A stretch of DNA of 64,000 bases from Prorocentrum cordatum (Eukaryota > Sar > Dinophyceae > Prorocentrales > Prorocentraceae), in NCBI GenBank assembly GCA_963575745.1, contig CAUYUJ010012191.1:70001-134000 (forward strand). Reading direction: 5' to 3'. Below are positions 28,266 to 36,929 of the stretch, piece after piece. How positions within the stretch are numbered: the stretch's first letter is position 1; the number at the start of each line of letters is the position of its first letter. A model generated the notes under the pieces. The model did no database searches. It was not told where the DNA came from and saw nothing but the letters and a program-made list of their open reading frames with translations. The position numbers and the translations under genes are program-made.

Positions 28266-28435
28266 TGCCTCGTCGGGAGGGGATCAAAACACACAGACAC
28301 GATGAATCGTCGACTCCCAGGAGAAATTGGAAAATCTGGGAAGTGGGGGGGAAGACGAAAACCCATGAAATATGGGAATGTATGGGGGAATCCTGTTGTT
28401 TGTGTCCATTTATGTGTGTGTGCCCCTGGGCCCCC
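28266..28435. mobile_element. small inverted-end repeat, family 5, copy 1 (intact, 'empty site')
   Basis: It runs from GGGGATCAAAACACACAGAC over GATGAATCGTCGACTCCCAG, GAAGACGAAAACCC and GGGGGAATCCTG to TTGTTTGTGTCCATTTATGTG. The left AAAACACACAGACACAAT and right TTGTGTCTATTTATGTGTGT ends are imperfect inverted repeats. It shows the uninterrupted form of the sequence split by the copia element in copy 2. Confidence 0.7.
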
Positions 28436-28600
28436 TTCACGCCTGGACGTCCCCGAAGCGAGGCGCCGCGGCGGCCCGCCGCTGGCAGCCCGCCCCCGCG
28501 CGCCGCCCCGGCGCGGGCGCCGCCGCCGCAGGACGGCGGGCGGGCTCGCGGCGGCGGCGGCCTCCCGGGTCGTCTGGGAGTCGCACTTGCCCACCTCAGA
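28436..28600. other. GC-rich spacer
   Basis: GCCGCCGCC-rich sequence between the two family 5 copies. No gene is called. Confidence 0.3.
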
Positions 28601-28731
28601 TCAGGAGGGAAGAAAAAACACACAGATACAATTGATCGTCGATCCCCCGGAAAATACGGGAACATATGGGAAGTGGGGGGGGGGAGACGAAAACCCAGAA
28701 AATATAGGAAAATATGGGGAATCCTGTTATT
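28601..28731. mobile_element. family 5, copy 2, left part
   Basis: GGAGGGAAGAAAAAACACAC ... GAAAACCCAGAAAATATAGG ... GGGGAATCCTGTTATT is interrupted at TTATT by the copia element. The remaining part resumes at 36085. Confidence 0.75.
28727..28731. other. target-site duplication, left (TTATT)
   Basis: TTATT precedes the TG start of the LTR. The same five bases follow the CA end of the right LTR at 36085-36089, as expected for DDE-integrase insertion. Confidence 0.9.
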
Positions 28732-28814
28732 TGATTCTGACACCCTCCTCCGTGTACCTATTTTGGCTCAAGATGAAAAGAGATCTTGTTGCTAATCAAC
28801 ACATTATCTCATCA
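28732..28814 (+). repeat. 5' LTR (83 bp)
   Basis: TGATTCTGACACCCTCCTCC ... CACATTATCTCATCA. I see no difference from the 3' LTR. No TATA-type box is visible. The segment 28750-28772 resembles the dinoflagellate spliced leader, and an ATG directly after it opens a 15-codon frame ending at TAG 28818-28820. Confidence 0.93.
28750..28772 (+). promoter_or_regulatory. spliced-leader-like sequence in 5' LTR
   Basis: It reads CCGT + GTACCT + ATTTTGGCTCAAG. The conserved dinoflagellate spliced leader reads CCGT + AGCC + ATTTTGGCTCAAG, so the first 4 and last 13 bases are identical. The likely meaning is a trans-spliced leader captured by reverse transcription and now templated in the LTR. Confidence 0.7.
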
Positions 28815-28824
28815 TGGTAGCGTG
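28815..28824 (+). other. primer-binding site
   Basis: TGGTAGCGTG begins directly after the LTR. The first eight bases equal those of the yeast Ty1 primer site (complement of initiator tRNA-Met, TGGTAGCGCC). Confidence 0.75.
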
Positions 28825-29076
28825 AGCTGGCCACTCAGTTGCCAACCCACCAGGGCCTTGGCGCGCGCGGGCGCCACGGCGAGTTGGCAAGGCGCGTGGG
28901 CTGAGACCCGAGGCTGGAAGAGAGCGGCATCAGCCGCACCAAGCTCGGCAGCGGCCGGGCCACCGGCAGAAGCTGAGAGGAGACCACCGGCAGAGTCCGG
29001 GAGGAGTCGACCGGCAGGAGCTGGGAAGAGCGGCCGCAGGCGCGGCCAGAGGAGCGACGCAGCGGTTGAGAATAGA

Positions 29077-29287
29077 CGCCGTCAGCTTCAGTTCAAACAC
29101 GGCCTGAAGGACACAGGCAACAAGCTGCACGACCTCGCGTATATCGAGGACCACCCGTCGGAGAATTCGTCGGGCGCCATCGAGGAGGCAAAGAAGGAGG
29201 TCTTGGATCAGATCATAGACCTCGAGCGCACGAGGCAGGAGATAGCTGAGAGCAAGGAGGAGCTCGCCAGGAGACACGCAGTCAAAC
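29077..29287 (+). other. coding-like leader segment in another frame
   Basis: In the frame one base off gag, the sequence reads FKHGLKDTGNKLHDLAYIE and continues as a charged, probably coiled-coil stretch up to ELARRHA, just before the gag ATG. It may be a lost N-terminal extension of gag or a leader ORF. No ATG starts it. Confidence 0.35.
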
Positions 29288-31234
29288 ATGGACGAGCAAG
29301 TTCGGCAGCAGTTCGACTTACTGAGGCAGGAGTTCGCAGCCCGAATGAGTCAGACCGTCGACGAGATGAGGAGGCTGGAGAACGAGAATCAACGGCTTCA
29401 GCAGCAAGTAGCAGGAGGCCTCGCGGCGATCCCGCAGGCGATCGAGCGCATGGGCGAGCAGATCCGAGGCGCTACGAACGCGGGAGGAGCCGCACCCGGT
29501 CTCGTCGACACGAAGGGGATCGGCAGGCCCACGACGCTAGGCGACGATCAGGAGAAGTTCGGAGCTTGGAACCGCAAGATGGAGAACTACGTGATAGGCG
29601 TGTACGGAGAGAGCTTCCGTCCTGTTCTCCGGTGGGCGGCAGAAGCCGAACGCCCCGTGACGATCGAAGGGGCACAGGAGGCGCACGGAGGAGTACCAGA
29701 GCTGGAGACCAAGATCAACCAGCTGTACGCGGCGCTGATCAGCACGACGGCGGACGGCAGCGAGAGCAACGACCTCGTGACGGGCGCACCCGACGGGAAC
29801 GGTCTCGAGGCCTGGCGGAAGCTTCACCGCAGGTGGGACCCGACGACAGGTCCGAGGAAGAGGCTGATCCTGAGGTCGATCATCTCGCCTCCGAAGTGCA
29901 ACGCGGAGGAGCTGGGGTCCGCCTTAGAGAAGTGGATCCAGCAGATAGGCAAGTACGAACGCCGCCAAGGAGAAGACGGGCTGGCCGAGTTGCCGGAGGA
30001 TATCAAGATGGCGGCCCTCGAGATGCTCGTGCCTCAGGACATCGAGAACCACCTCGTACTCAACAAGCATCGGCTCGTGACGTTCCAGGACAGCCTGAAC
30101 GAGGTAATGACGATCGTAGAGGCTCGGACAGGCGTGAAGATCAAGGAGCCATCGATCCGCGCACGGGCGCATCATCCGGACGACATGGACGTCGGATCGT
30201 TCGGAGCCCCGAAAGGAAAAGGCAAAGGCAAGGGCAAGGACGGCAAGAGCAAAGGGAAAGGCAAGACCCAGGAGCCGAAGGGGAAGAGCAAATCGACGAG
30301 CGGATCATACTCAGGCTCCCGCACATCCCCGACGGGTTCGGGCCGTGGTTCAGGGCACATGGCACCCCGAAGCACCGGCGTGCGCTTCGACGGCTACTGT
30401 CGGAACTGCGAGAGATGGGGCCACAAGGCATCCGAATGCTGGAGGAAAGAGCAGGGATCGAGTACGAGGGCTGGAACTGGATCCGCAACGGGGGCAAGCG
30501 CTGGTGGTAAAGGTGGCAGCCGCGGCGGCAAGGCCGGCGGCAAGGCGGCAGGCAGCCTGGAGGAGGAGCCTGAGGCGGAGGTCGCCGCTCTGGACATGGG
30601 CAGCTTGGACTGCCTGGAGCTCGCCAGCGGCAACGGCCGCGGCGTAGCGGCGGTCGACCTCTCCCCCTTCGTGCAGGACGACTGGATGAAGTTCAACTGG
30701 GACAGCGGTGCAGCTGTCTCAGCATTCCCTCGGAGCTTCGCGCCGCCGACGGGAATGAAGGGCAACGGCAGCACGTATCGCACGGCCAGTGGTGAGCTCG
30801 TCCCGGACGAGGGCAGCTTGCAGCTCAAGGCGGAGGACGAGTACGGAGTGCTCAGAGCGCTCAAGGGACGCGTGACGAACGTGCACAAGCCGTTGATCTC
30901 GGTGGGGCAGGCAGCAGGAGCTGGACAGTGTTCATTCCTAGGCCGCAATGGCGGCTGGATATTCCACGAGAAGAGCCCAATCGGCAAGCGCGTGGTAGAC
31001 ATGCTGGAGAAGGAGGCGAAGACGGCGAAGCACCAGATGCTGCCGGTCTATCGTGAGCAGGGAGTCTACAACTTCTACCTCAAGAAGGGCCAACATGGCT
31101 CGGTTGCTCCTCTCGAGGAGGGACTTTCGGCGAAGTCGAAGTCCGAGCTGGTGGAGCTCCTCAGCAGCAAGTCGAAGGAGGAGCTGCTGGAGATCTTCGA
31201 GAGGACAGTCCCCAGGAGGCAGCCCTTGGCGTAA
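29288..31234 (+). CDS. gag-pro: gag-protease polyprotein of copia element
   Basis: 648 residues from ATG 29288. It forms the virus-like particle and processes it. An N-terminal coiled coil (about 1-60; MDEQVRQQFDLLRQEF) is followed by a capsid-like helical region (about 80-280; AWRKLHRRWDPTTGPRKR, HLVLNKHRLVTFQDSLNE). A Lys/Gly-rich basic linker (about 300-345) and a zinc knuckle C-x2-C-x4-H-x4-C at residues 371-384 (CRNCERWGHKASEC) come next. An aspartic protease with DSG at 472-474 (FNWDSGAAVSAF) follows. It ends with TAA inside the pol overlap. In copia elements gag and pol are usually one frame; here pol is in the -1 frame. Confidence 0.9.
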   Translation: MDEQVRQQFDLLRQEFAARMSQTVDEMRRLENENQRLQQQVAGGLAAIPQAIERMGEQIRGATNAGGAAPGLVDTKGIGRPTTLGDDQEKFGAWNRKMENYVIGVYGESFRPVLRWAAEAERPVTIEGAQEAHGGVPELETKINQLYAALISTTADGSESNDLVTGAPDGNGLEAWRKLHRRWDPTTGPRKRLILRSIISPPKCNAEELGSALEKWIQQIGKYERRQGEDGLAELPEDIKMAALEMLVPQDIENHLVLNKHRLVTFQDSLNEVMTIVEARTGVKIKEPSIRARAHHPDDMDVGSFGAPKGKGKGKGKDGKSKGKGKTQEPKGKSKSTSGSYSGSRTSPTGSGRGSGHMAPRSTGVRFDGYCRNCERWGHKASECWRKEQGSSTRAGTGSATGASAGGKGGSRGGKAGGKAAGSLEEEPEAEVAALDMGSLDCLELASGNGRGVAAVDLSPFVQDDWMKFNWDSGAAVSAFPRSFAPPTGMKGNGSTYRTASGELVPDEGSLQLKAEDEYGVLRALKGRVTNVHKPLISVGQAAGAGQCSFLGRNGGWIFHEKSPIGKRVVDMLEKEAKTAKHQMLPVYREQGVYNFYLKKGQHGSVAPLEEGLSAKSKSELVELLSSKSKEELLEIFERTVPRRQPLA

Positions 31235-34200
31235 GTCCACTGGAAGACTCAATACCGCGGTCCCCTGCGGCATTGGCTGCAGGGGTGGCAGCGGCGGGGT
31301 CGGGACCTTCCGACATGAGACCGCCGGGTTTTCAGCCAGCGGCAGCTGCCGCGGCCGACGTTTTGCCAGCTGCTCCTGATGGACAGCAGGCCGACGAGGG
31401 CGAGGAGGAGGCTCGCCCGAGGGTGCTGAAGGCACCTCACGAGCCCTCTCAGAGGGAGATCGTCGAGCACGAGGCGATGGGACACGCGACCTACCGCAGC
31501 TGGTGTCGCGTGTGTATTGCGGCAAAGGGCCAAGGCCAGCCGCATCTCCGCGCACCGGAGGACGACGAGACGGCGGTGCCGGTGGTCTCGTCCGACTACG
31601 CCTTCATGGGCCAGGACGACGCGGACACCATGCCGATGCTGGTCCTTAGGGATCGACGCTCGAAGATGATGGCAGCGACATTCGTGGAGAAGAAGGGCGA
31701 CGACGCCTACGCCATCAAGTTCTTCGCACGCTTCTTACGGATCCTGGGCTACAGGAAGATCGTCAACAAGTCCGACGGCGAGCCAGCGATCCTGCTGGTC
31801 AAGAGGCGTGCGGTGGAGGAGGTTCCTGGCCTCGAGGCCATTCCACAGGAGTCGGCACCGGCCGATCATCAGGCCAATGGGGAGATCGAGGTCACGGTGC
31901 GCGAGATCAAGAAGCAGGTGCGAGCGCTCAAGATGGACCTGGAGTCCAAGCTGGGTGTCAAGGTGGAGGACAAGCACCCAGTGCTAGCGCACCTGCCGGA
32001 GCACGCCGCGGCGGTGATCAACCGATACAGGCGCGGCCAGGACGGCAAGACCGCTCTTCAGCGGCTCACGGGACGGCAGTGGAGGAAGCCGGTCCCGCTC
32101 TTCGGTGAGCGCCTGATGGTGCGGTTCGCCGGGGAGCGCGCGAGGAAGAACGCGCTGGAGGAGCAGATGGTGGAGGCTCGCTACATCGGCCATCACCCGC
32201 GCGACAGCTCGATGATGGTCATCACGAGCGACGGTGTGAAGAAGGCGGTCGGCTTTCGCAGCCTGCCGCAGAGCGAGAAGTGGATCACGGCGGGCTGGGA
32301 CAGCCTGAAGGGCCTGCCGTGGGACGTGGCTCCGCGCGCGGCCAGTGCGCCGCGAGCCATCGTCGGACCGGGAGAGGCCGGTCCGCCACCGATTGTGGTG
32401 GCGCCGCCGCAGCCGCAGGCGCCGAGGAGGATGTACGTTCTCAAGGCGGACGTCGAGCGGCTGGGCGCAACGCCGGGATGCCCAGGGTGCGTCTCGATCG
32501 CCAAGCACGGCAAGGTGCTGGCTGGCCATGCGCACAACGCGGTGTGCAGCAAGAGAATCTTCGAAGCGCTGGACGCTGAGGAGGCAGGCCGGGAGAGGAC
32601 CGGCCAGTATCGAGAGCGGAGGCAGGGCCAAGAGGCCAGAGTCCGCCCGGCGGCAGCGGCCGCGGCAGGGACCCCTCCGCCGAAGACGGCTCGGAGGATC
32701 ACCGAGCCGGTGGCAGCGGCGGCGTCGGCGCCGGCCGCGAGCCGATCGGCAGCAGCGCCAGCCGCAGCGGCGCGCATGCGAGAGAGCCAGCCGGGAGCAT
32801 CAGGCTCCGGCGCGGCGGCTCCTTCAGGAGGAGCGAGCTCCAGTTCGGGAGCAGTGAGAGCGGCAGCGGCCGCCGAGGATGTCGACATGACCGCGACCAG
32901 GTCGCGGCTGAAGCGCTTGGCGGAGGTGGCCCCGGATGACGTGCCGGAGGCCCTCGAGCGCGGTGATCCACAGCCGGCAGACGTGCCGGTACCGGTGGAC
33001 ATGGAGGATCTCGCGGCGCAGCCGGCGCCAGCGGAGGGACCTCAGCTGCCAGCTGGAGTGGCAGTCGTGTGGAACGCCAGTGAGGGGAGACACATGCGGG
33101 TGCTCGCTCTCGACGTGGCGTCGATCGAGCTGGTCGAGCTCGGAGTGCTGACGAGAGCGAAGGCGGAGTTGCTTCCGCTCGTTCGCGAGCAGGTCAGCGG
33201 CCATTGGGCCAGCGTCGGCGTGGACATCGCCGACGAAGAGGTGGACAGCATCGCCTTATCGGCGTTGCAGCTGGGCGCCGTGGACGTGGCAGAGGTGCAC
33301 TCGCCACATCGGTTCTCGGCTCGGGCGGCGGAGTTTCAGCTGCGCCCGGGCTTCGCGGCGGACCTGGAGGAACTCAAGGAGGACGGGACGCCGTGGGACT
33401 TGCGGCGACCCGAGGATGTCAAGGAGCTCGAGGAGCAGCAGGAGCGGATGGATCCCATCCTGCTCACAGGGTCCCCTCCATGCGAGAAGTTCAGCTTGCT
33501 GAGGGGCCTGAGCGCCAAGTTCAGGACCGATGAGCAGGAGGCGGCTGAGATGGAGGAGGCCAGACACCACCTGAAGGTGGCAGTCGACGCCTACTGGCGT
33601 CAGCTCAGGAAGCCAGGCAGGTACTTCCTGCATGAGCATCCCTGGAGCGCGCGATCGTGGAATGAGGACATCGTCAAGGAGCTGGTCGCGCATCCAGGAG
33701 TCTTCACGGTCAAAGGCCCCATGTGTCGGTGGGGCATGAAGCTCACGAACCCACGCAGTGGCCAGGAGGAGTTCGTGCGCAAGGAGACCGGGTGGGTCAC
33801 CAACCACCCAGGCTTAGCCCGGAGACTGCAGGGCACTTGCAGCAATGTGGACGGACGCGCGGAGTGGCATCGCCACATCACGCTCGTGGGCGGCATCGCG
33901 CGGTTTGCGAAGGTCTATCCACCGAAGTTGGTGGAGGCGGTGCTGGAGGAGCTCAAGGACACGCTGAATGACGTGGGGGAGCTCAGCACCGCCCAGGTGC
34001 AGCAGTCGGGCCCAGTCCCTGTGGACGCGGCGGTGCCGCCCGGGGACTGGACGAGCTACTGGGACGACGTCAATGGCGGCTACCTGGAGGCGGGCCTTGT
34101 GGCCCAGGCTCGCGCGGTCGAGCGCGAGTGGGTCAAGAAGCAGGAGCTGATCGAGATCGTCCCGAGGTCTCAGGCTTTCGCTGAGACTGGGCGTCCGCCC

Positions 34201-35757
34201 ATCCCACTCAAGTGGGTCGACACGAACAAGGGTGACGCGGAGAGGCCCAACTACAGGAGCAGGCTCGTCGTGAAGGAGATCAAGGCGAAGAAGCGTCCTG
34301 ACGAGCAGCTGGAGGCGTCCGAGGTTTTCTCGGCAATGCCTCCGCTGGAGGCCATGCGGTCGCTGGTCTCGCTGATGGTCACGTGGACGCGGGAAGCACC
34401 GCTCCACATTCAGGAGTCGCTTCGCAGGAAGGGCAGGAAGCCGGGCAACTTCAAGATCGGCTTCTTCGACATCAGCAGGGCGCACTTCTACGGGAAGGCG
34501 CAGCGGAGGATCTTCGTGGAGCTGGAGGAGGAGAGTCGCAAGGAGTACGGTGAGGACAAGTGTGGCTTACTCCTCAAGTCCTGGTACGGCACGCAGGACG
34601 CCAGCAAGATCTGGCAGGGCGACTACACGGAGCTGTTGGAGGAACACGGCTACAAGGCGGGCGCGTCATGCCCAGCGGTCTTCTACAAGGAGGTGGACGA
34701 GACGAGGCTGCTGGGGCACGGCGACGATTTCGCGGTGCTGGCTCAGCAGCAGGACATCGACAGCTTCGAAGCCACGTTAGGCAAGAAGTACGAGTTCAAG
34801 AAGACTGCGAACCTCGGCTTCGACGAGGGCGACGACAAGCAGGCGGTCTTCCTGAATCGGGTCATCGAGGTCAGTGCGGGAGTTCCGCCTGGCGGTGGCC
34901 GACCCTGCCGGCATGCGATGATCGAGCCGGACAAGCGGCACGCAGAGATCGTGATCGACGAGCTGGGTCTCAGCAAGGCCAACGGCGTGGACACGCCGAT
35001 GGAGAAGCGCAGCGCCGACAAGCAGATGATGGACGCGAAGTCGGCGGCGCTGGGAACGGCGGAAGCTTCGCGCTTCCGATCCCTCACCATGAGGGTAGCC
35101 TACCTGTCTCAGGACAGGCTGGACTTGGCAGAGGCATCGAAGACGCTCGCCAGGTCCATGCAGACGCCGACGGAGGCGAGTTGGCTCATGCTCAAGAGGG
35201 TTGGCCGCTACCTTAAGCGGCATCCCAGTACGGTGACGGTCTTCACGGAGCAGAAGATGTTCGACAAGATCCGAGTGTACGTGGACTCCGATCATGCGGG
35301 CTGCGCAGTCACTCGGAAAAGTACCGGAGGCTTCGTGGCGATGCTGGGGCATCACGTCATCAAGCACGGCAGTAATCTTCAGTCGACGGTCTCTCTGAGC
35401 AGTGGGGAGAGCGAGTACTACGCCCTGGTGAAGGGCGGGAGCGTGGGCCTGGGTCTACACAGCCTCTTCGCAGATTGGGGGCTGGACCTGAAGGTGGAGC
35501 TCGCCTCAGACTCATCGGCGGCCCGGGGCCACGTCCAACGGCGAGGTCTCGGGAAGATGCGACATGTTCAATCCCGATACCTGTGGATCCAGGAGCGCGT
35601 GGGCAAGGGCGACCTCTCGATCGCCGCGGTTCCTGGTAAGAACAATGTCGCGGACGTGCTGACCAAGAGCGTGGGTGGATCTCTCTTGAGGAGACACATG
35701 GCGACGCTCAACATCTGGGATCGGGCACCGAGTTCGACCCAGAAGGATATCAAGTGA
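31057..35757 (+). CDS. pol: pol polyprotein: integrase, methyltransferase-like domain, RT, RNase H
   Basis: The frame is open from 31057 (after TGA 31054-31056), overlaps gag-pro by 178 bp, and has no usable ATG near its start, so -1 frameshifting or a frame mutation is implied. Numbering here counts from codon 31273. The integrase zinc site is H66, H71, C78, C81, and the catalytic triad is D108, D168, E204 (exact D-35-E spacing). A low-complexity Ala-rich linker spans about 440-640. The methyltransferase-like domain spans about 670-870. RT (about 950-1190) has FFDISRA (D1066) and the GHGDDF box (D1151, D1152), replacing the usual YVDD. RNase H (about 1335-1465) has D1338, SSGESEYY (E1379) and D1413. 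It copies and integrates the element. Confidence 0.92.
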   Translation, partial: AGSLQLLPQEGPTWLGCSSRGGTFGEVEVRAGGAPQQQVEGGAAGDLREDSPQEAALGVSPLEDSIPRSPAALAAGVAAAGSGPSDMRPPGFQPAAAAAADVLPAAPDGQQADEGEEEARPRVLKAPHEPSQREIVEHEAMGHATYRSWCRVCIAAKGQGQPHLRAPEDDETAVPVVSSDYAFMGQDDADTMPMLVLRDRRSKMMAATFVEKKGDDAYAIKFFARFLRILGYRKIVNKSDGEPAILLVKRRAVEEVPGLEAIPQESAPADHQANGEIEVTVREIKKQVRALKMDLESKLGVKVEDKHPVLAHLPEHAAAVINRYRRGQDGKTALQRLTGRQWRKPVPLFGERLMVRFAGERARKNALEEQMVEARYIGHHPRDSSMMVITSDGVKKAVGFRSLPQSEKWITAGWDSLKGLPWDVAPRAASAPRAIVGPGEAGPPPIVVAPPQPQAPRRMYVLKADVERLGATPGCPGCVSIAKHGKVLAGHAHNAVCSKRIFEALDAEEAGRERTGQYRERRQGQEARVRPAAAAAAGTPPPKTARRITEPVAAAASAPAASRSAAAPAAAARMRESQPGASGSGAAAPSGGASSSSGAVRAAAAAEDVDMTATRSRLKRLAEVAPDDVPEALERGDPQPADVPVPVDMEDLAAQPAPAEGPQLPAGVAVVWNASEGRHMRVLALDVASIELVELGVLTRAKAELLPLVREQVSGHWASVGVDIADEEVDSIALSALQLGAVDVAEVHSPHRFSARAAEFQLRPGFAADLEELKEDGTPWDLRRPEDVKELEEQQERMDPILLTGSPPCEKFSLLRGLSAKFRTDEQEAAEMEEARHHLKVAVDAYWRQLRKPGRYFLHEHPWSARSWNEDIVKELVAHPGVFTVKGPMCRWGMKLTNPRSGQEEFVRKETGWVTNHPGLARRLQGTCSNVDGRAEWHRHITLVGGIARFAKVYPPKLVEAVLEELKDTLNDVGELSTAQVQQSGPVPVDAAVPPGDWTSYWDDVNGGYLEAGLVAQARAVEREWVKKQELIEIVPRSQAFAETGRPPIPLKWVDTNKGDAERPNYRSRLVVKEIKAKKRPDEQLEASEVFSAMPPLEAMRSLVSLMVTWTREAPLHIQESLRRKGRKPGNFKIGFFDISRAHFYGKAQRRIFVELEEESRKEYGEDKCGLLLKSWYGTQDASKIWQGDYTELLEEHGYKAGASCPAVFYKEVDETRLLGHGDDFAVLAQQQDIDSFEATLGKKYEFKKTANLGFDEGDDKQAVFLNRVIEVSAGVPPGGGRPCRHAMIEPDKRHAEIVIDELGLSKANGVDTPMEKRSADKQMMDAKSAALGTAEASRFRSLTMRVAYLSQDRLDLAEASKTLARSMQTPTEASWLMLKRVGRYLKRHPSTVTVFTEQKMFDKIRVYVDSDHAGCAVTRKSTGGFVAMLGHHVIKHGSNLQSTVSLSSGESEYYALVKGGSVGLGLHSLFADWGLDLKVELASDSSAARGHVQRRGLGKMRHVQSRYLWIQERVGKGDLSIAAVPGKNNVADVLTKSVGGSLLRRHMATLNIWDRAPSSTQKDIK
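33265..33900 (+). other. methyltransferase-like domain inside copia pol
   Basis: Residues about 665-875 of pol. EVHSPHRFSARAAEF and GFAADL resemble the SAM-binding motif I/II region of C5 methyltransferases. TGSPPCEKFSLL carries the PPC-x2-FS motif IV with Cys737. YFLHEHPWSA (787-790 HEHP) stands where motif VI has ENV. MCRWGMKL, then WVTNHP, follow. The catalytic Cys is kept but the ENV Glu is not in its normal context, so activity is uncertain. Confidence 0.6.
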
Positions 35758-35992
35758 AGGAGTGGATCGAATCCATGCTCCGCTACCTGTGGGGCTGGAT
35801 GAGTTTCCGCCGGTGGCGGTATGATCGCACCGGACGGGTGAAGTGAGGGGCTCGCGGCATGGCCGCAGCCTGGCTGACGAGATGGGCGCGTCGGCTTGGA
35901 CGCGCCCGCGTGTGACGTGGAGATGGGCGTGTCGGCTTGGACGCGCCCGCGTACGACGTATGTCGTGCCTGGCCGGGTTGGCGGCCAGGCCC
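35758..35992 (+). other. copia 3' untranslated region with a 50-bp direct duplication
   Basis: GATGGGCGCGTCGGCTTGGA at about 35881 and GATGGGCGTGTCGGCTTGGA at about 35922 begin two copies of a unit that continues CGCGCCCGCGT. Confidence 0.8.
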
Positions 35993-36001
35993 GAGGAGGA
36001 G
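35993..36001 (+). other. polypurine tract
   Basis: GAGGAGGAG lies immediately before the 3' LTR, the expected plus-strand primer site. Confidence 0.8.
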
Positions 36002-36084
36002 TGATTCTGACACCCTCCTCCGTGTACCTATTTTGGCTCAAGATGAAAAGAGATCTTGTTGCTAATCAACACATTATCTCATCA
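36002..36084 (+). repeat. 3' LTR (83 bp)
   Basis: Same sequence as the 5' LTR, including the spliced-leader-like segment at 36020-36042. Confidence 0.93.
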
Positions 36085-36117
36085 TTATTTGTGTCTATTT
36101 ATGTGTGTCCTTGGGCC
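36085..36117. mobile_element. family 5, copy 2, right part (starts with TSD TTATT)
   Basis: TTATTTGTGTCTATTTATGT then GTGTCCTTGGGCCCC is the missing right end of the repeat broken at 28731. Joined, the two parts match copies at 28266-28435 and 45640-45804. Confidence 0.8.
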
Positions 36118-36600
36118 CCTTCAGAGTCGCCCCTCCCCGCCTCAGAGGAGGCCGTTGTCGCTCGAGGCCACTCGCGTCGCGAAACGATCGTGGCGCCCGG
36201 TTTTTGCTCCCGTTTTCGGCCTCTGGGGGCTCCCCGCGGGGCCGCAGGGCCGTTCAACAAAAACGATTCGGGATGAAAAACCAATTCCAGGGAATGGATC
36301 GGCTGGGAGTCGCCCTTCTTCGCTTCAAAGGACTTTCGAGTGTTCTCGTAGGTTCTCGGCGATTTCCCAGCCTCGGGATGGGTTCCACCAGCTGCGGCTC
36401 GCCGAGACCTGTCCAGAGGTGCGGGAACCGCCCCGAACGCCACCAGGGCTGGACGACGCCATTCGTGGATCAAAGGAGGGCGAATTGAGACAACGCTGGT
36501 TGTCTCAGTCCGCCCTCTTCATCGCCACGGCTGGACGCAGCTCGGACAACCAGCGCGCTTGGACCCTGGAAAGGGTCTGGGGACCGATTTTAAGTTGCCG
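36118..36600. other. no gene recognised
   Basis: About 36340-36410 (TTCCCAGCCTCGGGATGGG, CCAGCTGCGGCTCGCCGAG) recurs near 20880-20930. Otherwise it is unassigned. Confidence 0.35.
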
Positions 36601-36619
36601 CTGTCTCAACTCAATCCCC

Positions 36620-36809
36620 TTCCCCCGCTTCCTCCCTCCCCCGACTCCCCCTCATCCCTTGTCCTCCTTCCTCCTCTTCCCTCCTCCTCCTCCTCCGCCT
36701 CCTCCTCCTCCTATTCCGCCTGTTCCTCCGATTCCTCCTTCTCCTTCTCCTCCTATTCCTCCTCATGCTCATCCTCCTCCTCATCCTCATCCCAATCCGC
36801 ATCATCGTA

Positions 36810-36846
<37 letters not shown>

Positions 36847-36871
36847 GCATCATCATCATCATCATCATCAA

Positions 36872-36929
<58 letters not shown>

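Larger units (their letters stand above)
28732..36084 (+). mobile_element. Ty1/copia-type LTR retrotransposon, nearly intact
   Basis: It is 7353 bp with identical-looking 83-bp LTRs (TG...CA), a 5-bp duplication TTATT, a PBS matching the Ty1 initiator-Met type, a polypurine tract, gag-pro and a pol of order integrase - methyltransferase-like domain - RT - RNase H, which defines copia. The LTRs are unusually short and contain a spliced-leader-like sequence. All catalytic residues are present and no internal stop is seen, apart from the gag-pro/pol frame change. Identical LTRs and a clean duplication point to a recent insertion. It landed inside a family 5 repeat. Confidence 0.93.

Noticed and set aside
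28786-30510. 574-residue frame overlapping gag-pro
   Set aside because: It starts at TTG in the LTR and most of it is an Arg/Ser-rich shadow of gag-pro; only about 29077-29285 looks protein-like and is listed separately.
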